Position numbers and translations under genes: made by a program. Shown here in pieces: positions 5,964 through 12,716 of a DNA stretch of 13,496 nt. The stretch comes from an uncultured Clostridia bacterium (GTDB taxonomy: Bacteria > Bacillota > Clostridia > UBA1381). The notes beneath the pieces are model-generated. The model did no database searches, was not told the origin of the DNA, and saw only the letters and a list, made by a program, of their open reading frames with translations. How positions within the stretch are numbered: the stretch's first letter is position 1; every line of letters begins with the position of its first letter. Location of the stretch: contig CAJTPP010000035.1 of assembly GCA_910578235.1 (NCBI GenBank), forward strand, positions 1 to 13,496. Reading direction: 5' to 3'.

Positions 5964-8594
5964 ATGGCAAAAAAGTATGTATACCTTTTTACAGAGGGTA
6001 ATGCAGACATGAGAGAACTTCTCGGAGGCAAGGGAGCTAATCTTGCTGAAATGACAAATCTTGGTCTGCCTGTACCGCAGGGTTTCACAATTTCGACCGA
6101 AGCGTGTACTCAGTACTATGAGGACGGCAGAAAAATCAATGATGAAATCCAAAATCAGATCAATGAACACATTGTAAAGATGGAAGAAATCACAGGCAAA
6201 AAATTCGGCGACAACGAAAATCCGCTTCTTGTATCGGTTCGAAGCGGCGCGAGAGCGTCAATGCCGGGTATGATGGACACAATACTGAACCTCGGTCTTA
6301 ACGAGGAGGTTGTTGAAGTAGTTGCGAAGAAAACAGGCAACGAAAGATGGGCATGGGACTGCTACAGAAGATTTATACAAATGTACAGCGATGTTGTAAT
6401 GGAAGTCGGTAAGAAATATTTCGAACAGCTTATCGACCAGATGAAAGAAAAGAAGGGTGTTACTCAGGACGTTGATCTTACAGCGGATGATCTGAAGGAG
6501 CTTGCTTCACAGTTCAAGGCCGAGTATAAGAATAAAATCGGCGCTGATTTCCCGACTGATCCTAAGGAGCAGCTTATGGGCGCTGTTCAGGCCGTATTCC
6601 GTTCATGGGATAATCCGAGAGCTAACGTATACCGCCGCGATAACGATATTCCTTATTCATGGGGTACGGCTGTAAACGTGCAGGAAATGGCGTTCGGTAA
6701 CTGGTCGGACGAGTCGGGCACAGGCGTTGCTTTCACGCGTGATCCCGCTACAGGCGAAAAGAAGCTTATGGGCGAATTCCTTATGAACGCGCAGGGCGAG
6801 GACGTTGTTGCCGGCGTAAGAACACCTCAGCCGATTTCAGCTCTTAAAGAAGTTATGCCCGAGGTATTTGATCAGTTTACAAAAGTATGCTCAACTCTTG
6901 AAAATCACTATCGTGATATGCAGGATATGGAATTCACTATTCAGGACAGAAAGCTGTTTATGCTTCAGACAAGAAACGGTAAGAGAACAGCTCAGGCTGC
7001 TCTTAAGATCGCGTGCGATCTTGTTGACGAGGGTATGAGATCCAAGGAAGAAGCGGTCGCTATGATTGATCCGCGTAACCTTGACACATTGCTTCACCCG
7101 CAGTTTGACGCTGCCGCTTTAAAAGCGGCAAAGCTTATGGGTAAGGCTCTCGGCGCTTCTCCGGGCGCGGCTGCCGGTAAAATCGTATTCACAGCTGACG
7201 ACGCTAAGAATTGGGCCGCAAAGGGAGAAAAGGTTGTTCTTGTACGTCTTGAAACTTCACCTGAGGATATTGAGGGTATGAAAGCCGCTCAGGGTATTCT
7301 GACAGTCCGCGGCGGTATGACTTCACACGCTGCCGTTGTTGCGCGCGGTATGGGTACATGCTGTGTATCGGGCTGCGGCGATATCGCTATGGACGAGGAA
7401 AACAAGAAGTTTACGCTTAACGGCAAGGAATATCGCGAGGGTGACACAATTTCTCTTGACGGAAGCACAGGTAATATATATGACGGAATTGTTCCTACGG
7501 TTGACGCTACAATCGCGGGAGAGTTTGAAAGAATTATGGGTTGGGCTGACGAGTTCAGAACACTGAAAGTACGCACAAACGCTGACACTCCCGCCGACGC
7601 AAAGAAAGCTAAAGAGCTTGGCGCCGAGGGTATCGGTCTTTGCCGTACAGAGCACATGTTCTTTGAGGGCAACAGAATTGACGCTTTCAGAGAGATGATC
7701 TGCGCTGACACAGTTGAGGAAAGAGAAGCGGCTCTTGACAAAATTCTTCCTATGCAGCAGGGCGACTTTGAGCAGCTTTATGAAGCGCTTGAGGGTAATC
7801 CTGTAACCATCAGATTTTTGGATCCTCCTCTTCATGAGTTTGTTCCGACAGACGATGCTGATATTGAAATTCTTGCAAAAGCTCAGGGTAAGAGCGTTGA
7901 AAGAATTAAAGAGATCATCAACAGTCTGCACGAGGCTAACCCGATGATGGGACACAGAGGATGCCGTCTTGACGTGACATATCCGGAAATCGCAAAGATG
8001 CAGACAAAAGCTGTTATTCGCGCGGCTATCAACGTGTCAAAGAAGCATGCTGACTGGAAGATCGTTCCTGAAATTATGATCCCTCTTGTAGGAGAGATTA
8101 AAGAACTGAAGTACGTTAAGAAGATAGTTGTTGAAACTGCTGACGCTGAAATCGCGGCTGCGGGTGCTGATCTTAAATATGAAGTAGGCACAATGATCGA
8201 AATTCCGCGCGCAGCTTTGACAGCGGACGAGATCGCTACTGAGGCTGATTTCTTCTGCTTCGGTACAAACGATCTTACACAGCTTACTTTCGGCTTCTCG
8301 CGTGATGACGCGGGCAAGTTCCTTGACGCGTATTACGATACTAAAATCTTTGAGAACGATCCGTTCGCTAAGATTGACCAGAACGGCGTCGGTAAACTTA
8401 TGGAAATGTCTATAAAACTCGGCAAGCCGGTTAATCCGAAGCTTCATATCGGTATCTGCGGCGAGCACGGCGGTGATCCTTCATCAGTTGAGTTCTGCCA
8501 CAAGATCGGTCTGGACTATGTTTCATGTTCACCGTTCAGAGTTCCTATAGCGAGACTTGCCGCCGCTCAGGCAAAAATCAACGAAAAAAACTGA
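5964..8594 (+). CDS. ppdK: Pyruvate, phosphate dikinase
   Basis: This 876-residue cytoplasmic enzyme interconverts pyruvate + ATP + phosphate and phosphoenolpyruvate + AMP + pyrophosphate. In anaerobes it often runs glycolytically, saving ATP. The order is: N-terminal ATP-grasp domain (GGKGANLAEM near residue 20, SVRSGARASMPGMMDT near 91), a swivelling phosphohistidine domain with GGMTSHAAVVARG and catalytic His455, and the C-terminal TIM barrel with GLCRTEHMFF and IGICGEHGG, whose Cys832 is the acid/base residue. These numbers agree with the Clostridium symbiosum enzyme (His455, Cys831), which confirms the ATG chosen. Length is normal for the family and the gene is intact. It is monocistronic, with its own promoter and terminator, and is divergent from the dlt-like operon. 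No dikinase regulatory protein gene is present nearby. Confidence 0.98.
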   Translation: MAKKYVYLFTEGNADMRELLGGKGANLAEMTNLGLPVPQGFTISTEACTQYYEDGRKINDEIQNQINEHIVKMEEITGKKFGDNENPLLVSVRSGARASMPGMMDTILNLGLNEEVVEVVAKKTGNERWAWDCYRRFIQMYSDVVMEVGKKYFEQLIDQMKEKKGVTQDVDLTADDLKELASQFKAEYKNKIGADFPTDPKEQLMGAVQAVFRSWDNPRANVYRRDNDIPYSWGTAVNVQEMAFGNWSDESGTGVAFTRDPATGEKKLMGEFLMNAQGEDVVAGVRTPQPISALKEVMPEVFDQFTKVCSTLENHYRDMQDMEFTIQDRKLFMLQTRNGKRTAQAALKIACDLVDEGMRSKEEAVAMIDPRNLDTLLHPQFDAAALKAAKLMGKALGASPGAAAGKIVFTADDAKNWAAKGEKVVLVRLETSPEDIEGMKAAQGILTVRGGMTSHAAVVARGMGTCCVSGCGDIAMDEENKKFTLNGKEYREGDTISLDGSTGNIYDGIVPTVDATIAGEFERIMGWADEFRTLKVRTNADTPADAKKAKELGAEGIGLCRTEHMFFEGNRIDAFREMICADTVEEREAALDKILPMQQGDFEQLYEALEGNPVTIRFLDPPLHEFVPTDDADIEILAKAQGKSVERIKEIINSLHEANPMMGHRGCRLDVTYPEIAKMQTKAVIRAAINVSKKHADWKIVPEIMIPLVGEIKELKYVKKIVVETADAEIAAAGADLKYEVGTMIEIPRAALTADEIATEADFFCFGTNDLTQLTFGFSRDDAGKFLDAYYDTKIFENDPFAKIDQNGVGKLMEMSIKLGKPVNPKLHIGICGEHGGDPSSVEFCHKIGLDYVSCSPFRVPIARLAAAQAKINEKN

Positions 8595-8610
8595 TTTAAC
8601 AGAAAACAGT

Positions 8611-8645
8611 AAAATGGAATGTTCCGTAAGGAACATTCCATTTTT
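8611..8645 (+). terminator. Intrinsic terminator of ppdK
   Basis: AAAATGGAATGTTCC (8611-8625) pairs perfectly with GGAACATTCCATTTT around GTAA and runs into TTTTT. It begins 17 bases after the ppdK stop. It separates ppdK from the RNA units that follow. Confidence 0.93.
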
Positions 8646-8664
8646 GATTTATGTAAATTTATTC

Positions 8665-8693
8665 TTTACAAATACTACAAAATATGTTATAAT
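8665..8693 (+). promoter_or_regulatory. Promoter of structured RNA unit 1
   Basis: TTTACA (8665-8670), 17 bases, TATAAT (8688-8693) with TGT before it as an extended -10. The expected start is G8700, which is exactly the first base of the long closing helix. It is nearly identical to the promoter 200 bases downstream. Confidence 0.85.
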
Positions 8694-8699
8694 ATATCT

Positions 8700-8853
8700 G
8701 CACAGTAATTTAATAGGTCTTAGTATTTAAAACTTATGTTGACAAAAACATAGGCTTTAATTATGTAGTTTTAATACTAATACTTTATTGTTAAATTACT
8801 GTGCAAGATTGGAGCCGTGTTTTTTTATGCGCGGCTTCAACCGCGCATTTTTT
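8700..8853 (+). ncRNA. Predicted structured small RNA, unit 1 of a tandem pair
   Basis: I do not recognise this RNA family with certainty. The predicted transcript begins with GCACAGTAATTTAA (8700-8713), perfectly complementary to 8791-8804, so it closes as a 14-bp helix. Inside are an asymmetric bubble (TAGGTC / TACTTTATTG), a second helix (8720-8734 with 8767-8780, one bulge), and a small hairpin TATGTT / AACATA (8735-8740, 8747-8752) followed by GGCTTT. A terminator module follows (8811-8853). There is no open reading frame longer than a few codons. The closed rod with central bubble is reminiscent of 6S RNA but is shorter (105 bases for the closed part). The shared features with unit 2 and the compensatory differences in the closing helix support a real RNA gene. 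Confidence 0.72.
8827..8853 (+). terminator. Intrinsic terminator of RNA unit 1, overlapping a competing helix
   Basis: ATGCGCGG (8827-8834) pairs with CCGCGCAT (8841-8848) and is followed by six T. The 5' arm also takes part in another helix, GGAGCCGTG (8811-8819) with CGCGGCTTC (8830-8838), so the two cannot form together. Confidence 0.85.
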
Positions 8854-8864
8854 ATTATAACATC

Positions 8865-8893
8865 TTTACAAATATTATAAAATATGTTATAAT
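8865..8893 (+). promoter_or_regulatory. Promoter of structured RNA unit 2
   Basis: TTTACA (8865-8870), 17 bases, TATAAT (8888-8893), extended by TGT; expected start G8900. The region from -35 to the start differs from the unit 1 promoter at only two bases, both in the spacer, so the two promoters are a recent duplication or are under strong selection. Confidence 0.85.
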
Positions 8894-8899
8894 ATATCT

Positions 8900-9059
8900 G
8901 CCAAACAAATTTCATAATAGTCTAAGTAACAGCGGTGATTTTTTTATGTAAAAAACACATGCTTTGTTTCAGCACTGTTATTTAGGGCTTGAAATTTGTT
9001 TGGCGACATATAGAGCAATGTGTTTTTATGCGTTGTTCTATATGAGCGGCGCATTTTTT
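8900..9059 (+). ncRNA. Predicted structured small RNA, unit 2 of a tandem pair
   Basis: This is a paralogue of unit 1. GCCAAACAAATTTCA (8900-8914) is perfectly complementary to 8990-9004, a 15-bp closing helix whose sequence differs from unit 1. The closed part is again exactly 105 bases. The bubble segment AATAGTCTAAGTA corresponds to AATAGGTCTTAGTA of unit 1. A second helix forms between 8922-8932 and 8975-8985, and the inner hairpin ATGT / ACAT (8946-8949, 8957-8960) is followed by GCTTT, as in unit 1. A 14-bp helix 9007-9020 / 9031-9044 with a 10-base loop ending TTTTTATG follows, then GCGCATTTTTT. No protein is encoded. The function is unknown; candidates are a trans-acting regulatory RNA or an RNA-polymerase-binding RNA. 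Confidence 0.72.
9028..9059 (+). terminator. Terminator module of RNA unit 2
   Basis: The loop-proximal ATGCG (9028-9032) can pair with CGCAT (9050-9054) before six T, in competition with the longer helix 9007-9044. The pairing is weaker than in unit 1, but the ATGCG and GCGCATTTTTT elements are conserved in position. Confidence 0.6.
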
Positions 9060-9117
9060 ATATGTTAAAGGAGGGCAGAGAACGTAAGTATGTCGGCTTA
9101 CATAAAAATTGAATATT

Positions 9118-9195
9118 AGTATATAGTTAAAAATATTTTGTTGCGTGTGAAAGCCCCGTTTTTATAACGGGGTTTTCCTCTTGCTCTCCTGAAAC
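9118..9195. repeat. Right copy of the long direct repeat carrying a hairpin
   Basis: Bases 9118-9181 match 1-64 with one difference. To its left GGAGGGCAGAG (9070-9080) is the near-complement of CTCTTGCTCTCC (9178-9189) and the perfect complement of CTCTGCCCTCC at 61-71 in the other copy. This suggests an element of about 120 bases with inverted ends, 9070-9189. Confidence 0.85.
9149..9177. terminator. Terminator-like hairpin between RNA unit 2 and citrate synthase
   Basis: GAAAGCCCCG (9149-9158) faces CGGGGTTTTC (9168-9177). The one change from the left copy leaves a G-U pair in plus-strand RNA but an A-C mismatch in minus-strand RNA. It is 46 bases past the citrate synthase stop and may serve convergent transcripts from both sides. 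Confidence 0.55.
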
Positions 9196-9222
9196 AACAC
9201 AATTAAACGCTGTCTCAATATC

Positions 9223-10596
9223 TTATTTACGCTCGCTGATCGGTACATATTCCTTATGCTCCGCAACGCTTTTATACGAGGGACGCATAATCTTACCCGG
9301 ATTTACAAGCTCCTCAATCCTGTGCGCCGACCAGCCCGCTATCCTTGCCACGGCAAACATCGGCGTATACAGCTCGACAGGCAAATCCAGCATGCTGTAC
9401 ACAAAACCCGAATAAAAATCCACATTCGCGCTTACGCCCTTATATATTCTGCGCTCGCTTGCGATTACCTGCGGAGCGAGCTTTTCTACCTTCGAATAAA
9501 GATTAAATTCCTCCTCGCGTCCCTTTTCCTTGGAAAGACTTTCAACAAACGCCTTAAACACGTTCGCTCTCGGGTCGGAAAGAGAATACACCGCGTGACC
9601 CATGCCATATATAAGTCCTGATTTGTCAAACGCTTTTTTGTTGAGCAGATCCGACAAGTACTGCTCTATTTCCTTATCGTCATTCCAGTTTTTTATATTC
9701 TTCTTCATATCCTCAAACATTTGCGTAACCTTTATGTTTGCTCCGCCGTGCTTCGGGCCTTTCAGCGCGCCGAGCGACGCGGCTATAGTAGAGTATGTAT
9801 CTGTTCCGCTTGAGGTTACGACATGAGTGGTGAATGTAGAATTATTACCGCCGCCATGCTCCGCGTGCAGTATAAGAGCGATATCCAGTATTTTCGCTTC
9901 CAGATCGGTATACTGACTGTCTCTGCGCAGCATATGAAGAATATTACCCGCGGTTGAAAGCTCCTCTTTCGGGGCATGAACAATAAAACTGCCGTTCTCG
10001 TGATAATATTTATGCGCCTGATAACCGTACACCGCCAGCAGCGGGAACTGCGCTATAAGCTGAAGACATTGTCTCAGCACATTCGGCAATGAAATATCAT
10101 CCGCCTTATCATCATACGCGTACATCGTCAGCACGCTTCTTGACAGGGCGTTCATCATGTCTCTGCTCGGCGCCTGCATTATAATATCGCGCACAAATGA
10201 CGGAGGAATTGTCCGAAGATGAGCAAGTGTTTTCATAAAAATATCAAACTGATTTTTATTGGGAAGCTCTCCAAACATAAGCAGATATATTACTTCCTCA
10301 AAACCAAAACGCTTATCCTTTATAAAACCTTTTATAAGATCTTCCACATCATAGCCGTGATAATAAAGCTTGCCTTCGCACGGCACATCAGTTCCGTCAG
10401 GGAGTGTATCATGGGCGTGTATTTCGCCTATTTCGGTAAGTCCGGTTAAAACGCCTTTACCGTTTATATCTCTCAACCCCCTTTTTACATCGTATTTCGC
10501 GTACAGCTCTGGATCAATAGTCTTGTTTTTCTTGCAAATTTCCAGCATTTGCAGCATTTCGGGAGTTACTTCTACCGGTACTATCTTCTCTCGCAT
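9223..10596 (-). CDS. gltA: Citrate synthase
   Basis: This 457-residue cytoplasmic enzyme condenses oxaloacetate and acetyl-CoA to citrate and CoA, feeding the oxidative or incomplete TCA branch toward 2-oxoglutarate and glutamate. The catalytic residues are visible: LHAEHGGGN with His247, GPKHGGAN with His283, and NVDFYSG with Asp393, plus the oxaloacetate-binding GMGHAVY near 331-337 and the late RIAGWSAHRIEE. The protein is longer than the roughly 370-residue Bacillus type and has an N-terminal extension of about 60 residues typical of clostridial citrate synthases. 2-Methylcitrate synthase is a possible alternative that motifs do not exclude. It has its own promoter; GGAGGAG stands before ATG 10596. 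No aconitase or isocitrate dehydrogenase lies next to it. Confidence 0.95.
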   Translation of the reverse strand: MREKIVPVEVTPEMLQMLEICKKNKTIDPELYAKYDVKRGLRDINGKGVLTGLTEIGEIHAHDTLPDGTDVPCEGKLYYHGYDVEDLIKGFIKDKRFGFEEVIYLLMFGELPNKNQFDIFMKTLAHLRTIPPSFVRDIIMQAPSRDMMNALSRSVLTMYAYDDKADDISLPNVLRQCLQLIAQFPLLAVYGYQAHKYYHENGSFIVHAPKEELSTAGNILHMLRRDSQYTDLEAKILDIALILHAEHGGGNNSTFTTHVVTSSGTDTYSTIAASLGALKGPKHGGANIKVTQMFEDMKKNIKNWNDDKEIEQYLSDLLNKKAFDKSGLIYGMGHAVYSLSDPRANVFKAFVESLSKEKGREEEFNLYSKVEKLAPQVIASERRIYKGVSANVDFYSGFVYSMLDLPVELYTPMFAVARIAGWSAHRIEELVNPGKIMRPSYKSVAEHKEYVPISERK

Positions 10597-10680
10597 ATTT
10601 ACTCCTCCGTTTCCGTATAGTATTAATTTATATGGTTAATTTTTTCATTATATGACATATAGCTACAATAATTTATTATA

Positions 10681-10709
10681 ATTATATCAGACTAACTATT
10701 TTAAATCAA
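10681..10709 (-). promoter_or_regulatory. Promoter of citrate synthase
   Basis: On the minus strand TTGATT (10704-10709), 17 bases, then TATAAT (10681-10686) extended by TGA. The start would be near 10674, giving a leader of about 75 bases. It is back to back with the promoter for the plus-strand DJ-1 gene, only 19 bases away. Confidence 0.75.
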
Positions 10710-10728
10710 CAAAAATTATGTAAACTTA

Positions 10729-10757
10729 TTGTGAATTATTTCAATTTGTGGTACAAT
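10729..10757 (+). promoter_or_regulatory. Promoter of the DJ-1 / folate / TatD gene set
   Basis: TTGTGA (10729-10734), 17 bases, TACAAT (10752-10757) extended by TGG. The start is expected near 10764, giving a short leader before ATG 10791. The promoter lies inside the upstream extension of the reading frame, excluding earlier starts. Confidence 0.7.
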
Positions 10758-10790
10758 AATATTATATTAATTAGCGAAAGGATGAAAAAT

Positions 10791-11324
10791 ATGGTATATG
10801 TATTACTTGCGGACGGCTTTGAAGAAGTCGAAGCCATTGAGCCGATTGACATTCTGCGGCGCGGAGGTGTGGAAGTAAAAACAGTGGGGATAAGCGGAAA
10901 AGTTGTCACAGGCGCGCACGGCATACCCGTAACGGCCGATATTGAGGCAAACGACGCGGACGCGTCTGACATGGAGCTTTTAATGCTCCCGGGCGGCGCG
11001 GGACACGAGCTGCTTGACGCTTCGGACAAAGTACATGAGCTGATTAATTACGCTGTTACAAACAATTTGTATATCTCGGCGATATGCGCCGCGCCGTCAA
11101 TTCTCGGTAAAAAAATGATACTTGAAGGCAAAAAAGCAACCTGTTTCCCGGGCTATGAAAAATATCTCCACGGAGCGGAAATCACCGATGACAAAGCTGT
11201 TGCCGACGGAAAAATTATAACGGGCAAAGGAGCGGGAGCGGCGGCCAACTTCGGTTTCACAATGCTATCTTTGCTTAAAGGACAGGAAACGGCTGATAAA
11301 ATCAGGGAGATAATGCAATATTGA
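10791..11324 (+). CDS. DJ-1/PfpI family protein
   Basis: A 177-residue single-domain protein of the DJ-1/ThiJ/PfpI superfamily. It has the nucleophile elbow AICAAPSILG with Cys99 and the partner glutamate in DGFEEVEA (Glu14), matching Cys106 and Glu18 of human DJ-1. LPGGAG near residue 66 is the family's glycine loop. Members of this class have been described as deglycases, glyoxalase-like enzymes or redox-sensing chaperones; the exact activity is disputed and cannot be read here. ATG 10791 was chosen because AAAGGA (10777-10782) lies eight bases upstream; the ATG at 10782 overlaps that site. It overlaps the next gene by four bases, so they are translationally coupled. Confidence 0.92.
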   Translation: MVYVLLADGFEEVEAIEPIDILRRGGVEVKTVGISGKVVTGAHGIPVTADIEANDADASDMELLMLPGGAGHELLDASDKVHELINYAVTNNLYISAICAAPSILGKKMILEGKKATCFPGYEKYLHGAEITDDKAVADGKIITGKGAGAAANFGFTMLSLLKGQETADKIREIMQY

Positions 11325-11878
11325 TTAAAAATGAGCTTCGGAAAAAAATGCGCGCGCAAAGACGCGCCATGACCGCCGCGGAAATTGACGCAAAAAGCGC
11401 CGCTATAACAGAAAAACTGTTTTCTCCGGAATGTATCGGAAAGACAAAAACAGTATGTATATTTCTGTCAGCTTTTAACGAGCCTGACACAATACCGATT
11501 GCCAAAAAACTGTGGCAAAAACAATGCAAAGTAGTTGTACCTATTTCCAACACAAAAACAAACACGCTTTCTCTTTCATATATAGACAGTCTCAGAGATT
11601 TATGCAAGGGCGCGTACGGGATTTTAGAACCTTCGGTTATAAAATCCGCCGGTATCGGCGATATTGACGTCATACTTATACCGGGTCTTGCTTTTGACAG
11701 AGACGGCGGAAGAATGGGGTTCGGAAAAGGCTATTACGACAGGTTTCTTGAAAATACCAATGCGGTCAAGATAGGTTTATGCTATGATTTTCAGCTTTTG
11801 GACAATATTCCGAAAGAAAGTCACGATATACCGATGAATTATATTATCACAGAAAAAGAAATTTTAAAGATAGGGTGA
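11321..11878 (+). CDS. fthC: 5-formyltetrahydrofolate cyclo-ligase
   Basis: This 185-residue cytoplasmic enzyme (EC 6.3.3.2) uses ATP to convert 5-formyl-THF to 5,10-methenyl-THF, returning folate to the one-carbon pool. The signature GLAFDRDGGRMGFGKGYYDRFL is complete at about residues 125-146, and the N-terminal LRKKMRAQRRAM matches the basic family start. The start is an unusual TTG at 11321, overlapping the stop of the DJ-1 gene (TTGA). The next in-frame ATG (residue 10) would remove the conserved ELRKK stretch, so TTG is preferred. GGGAG about 11 bases upstream is a modest ribosome site, consistent with coupling to the previous gene. The downstream TatD gene follows immediately. Confidence 0.93.
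   Translation: MIKNELRKKMRAQRRAMTAAEIDAKSAAITEKLFSPECIGKTKTVCIFLSAFNEPDTIPIAKKLWQKQCKVVVPISNTKTNTLSLSYIDSLRDLCKGAYGILEPSVIKSAGIGDIDVILIPGLAFDRDGGRMGFGKGYYDRFLENTNAVKIGLCYDFQLLDNIPKESHDIPMNYIITEKEILKIG
11872..11878 (+). promoter_or_regulatory. Ribosome binding site that decides the tatD start
   Basis: AGGGTGA lies five bases before ATG 11884. A GTG at 11875 is in frame but lies inside this site, and TatD proteins normally begin M-L/I-FDSHAH, so ATG 11884 is preferred. Confidence 0.7.
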
Positions 11879-11883
11879 AATAC

Positions 11884-12651
11884 ATGCTGTTTGATTCTCA
11901 CGCGCACTATAATGATGAAAAATTTAATGAGGACAGAGATGAAATTCTTTCCTCCATGCGGGAAAATAATGTCGGTTTCATAATGAATTCCTGCTCGTCT
12001 CTTGACGAGGTTCCCGGCATACTCGCAATATGTGAAAAATATCCGTTTGTGTACGCGTCAGCCGGAATACATCCGCACGAGGCGGGAGATCTTAGTGAAA
12101 CGGATATGGATAAGCTTAAAGAATACGCCAAAAATCCAAAGGTAAAAGCAATAGGGGAGATAGGACTTGATTATTTCTATGATTTTTCCCCTCGTAATAT
12201 CCAGCAGAAATGGTTCGCGCGGCAGATTGATATCGCGGGAGAAATGAACCTGCCCGTCATTATACACGACAGAGACGCTCACAAGGATTGTATGGACATT
12301 CTGCGCGGCCATCATATTGAGAAAATCGGAGGCGTTTTTCACTGCTATTCGGGAAGCGTTGAAATGGCGAGGGAAATCCTTGACTGGGGAATGTATATAG
12401 CCTTCGGCGGCTCGCTTACGTTCAAAAAATCAGTACGCCCCGCAGAAGTCGCGAAATATGTGCCGATAGACAGAATTGTTATTGAAACAGACTGTCCGTA
12501 TCTGACGCCCGAACCGCACAGAGGAAAGCGCAACAGCTCGCTTTATATTCACTATGTGGCGGAAAAACTGGCTCAAATAAAAGAAGTTTCAGTTGAGGAA
12601 ATTGAACAGGCAACTCTTAATAACGCCAAAAAATGCTTCGGTATTTACTAA
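11884..12651 (+). CDS. tatD: TatD-family metal-dependent hydrolase (deoxyribonuclease)
   Basis: A 255-residue TIM-barrel amidohydrolase-superfamily protein. Metal ligands appear in the family order: FDSHAHY (HxH, His6 and His8), GEIGLDY (Glu), IIHDRDAHKD (His), FHCYSGS (His) and ETDCPYLTPEPHRGKRN (Asp). TatD proteins are Mg-dependent 3'-5' DNases/RNases implicated in DNA repair and RNA quality control; despite the name they are not needed for Tat export. Length and motifs are complete. It follows the formyl-THF cyclo-ligase gene with a five-base gap, so the three genes 10791-12651 form an operon. A specific nuclease role in this organism is inferred from the family only. Confidence 0.95.
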   Translation: MLFDSHAHYNDEKFNEDRDEILSSMRENNVGFIMNSCSSLDEVPGILAICEKYPFVYASAGIHPHEAGDLSETDMDKLKEYAKNPKVKAIGEIGLDYFYDFSPRNIQQKWFARQIDIAGEMNLPVIIHDRDAHKDCMDILRGHHIEKIGGVFHCYSGSVEMAREILDWGMYIAFGGSLTFKKSVRPAEVAKYVPIDRIVIETDCPYLTPEPHRGKRNSSLYIHYVAEKLAQIKEVSVEEIEQATLNNAKKCFGIY

Positions 12652-12656
12652 AACAG

Positions 12657-12685
12657 TGGACTAAAATATCTTTTTATGGTATAGT
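12657..12685 (+). promoter_or_regulatory. Possible promoter of the YihY-family gene
   Basis: TGGACT (12657-12662), 17 bases, TATAGT (12680-12685) extended by TGG. The -35 match is weak. The adjacent palindrome GTTATATATATAAC (12684-12697) overlaps the predicted start. No terminator separates tatD from this gene, so read-through is also likely. Confidence 0.45.
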
Positions 12686-12716
12686 TATATATATAACCTG
12701 AAAATAGGAGACCGGT

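Noticed and set aside
8700..8804. Firm assignment of unit 1 as 6S RNA
   Set aside because: The rod-with-bubble shape fits loosely, but the closed part is about 105 bases rather than 160-200, and I cannot recognise the conserved 6S bubble sequences.
8700..9059. The tandem units as a CRISPR array, retron RNA or known riboswitch
   Set aside because: There are only two units with dissimilar helices and no constant repeat-spacer pattern. No reverse transcriptase or cas gene is nearby, and each unit ends in a terminator with no coding gene downstream on its strand.
9090..9119. Nine-codon frame MSAYIKIEY after AAAGGAGGG, as a leader peptide
   Set aside because: The spacing from GGAGG to ATG is about 15 bases, too long, and no regulated gene follows on the plus strand.
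10731..10790. Upstream starts for the DJ-1 family protein
   Set aside because: The extension runs through the -10 box at 10752-10757, and ATG 10782 overlaps the ribosome site; the product from ATG 10791 starts like the family (MVYVLLADGFEEVEA).
12684..12697. GTTATATATATAAC palindrome as an operator or terminator
   Set aside because: It is short and purely AT-alternating, common by chance in AT-rich spacers, and has no T-tract or second copy in the window.
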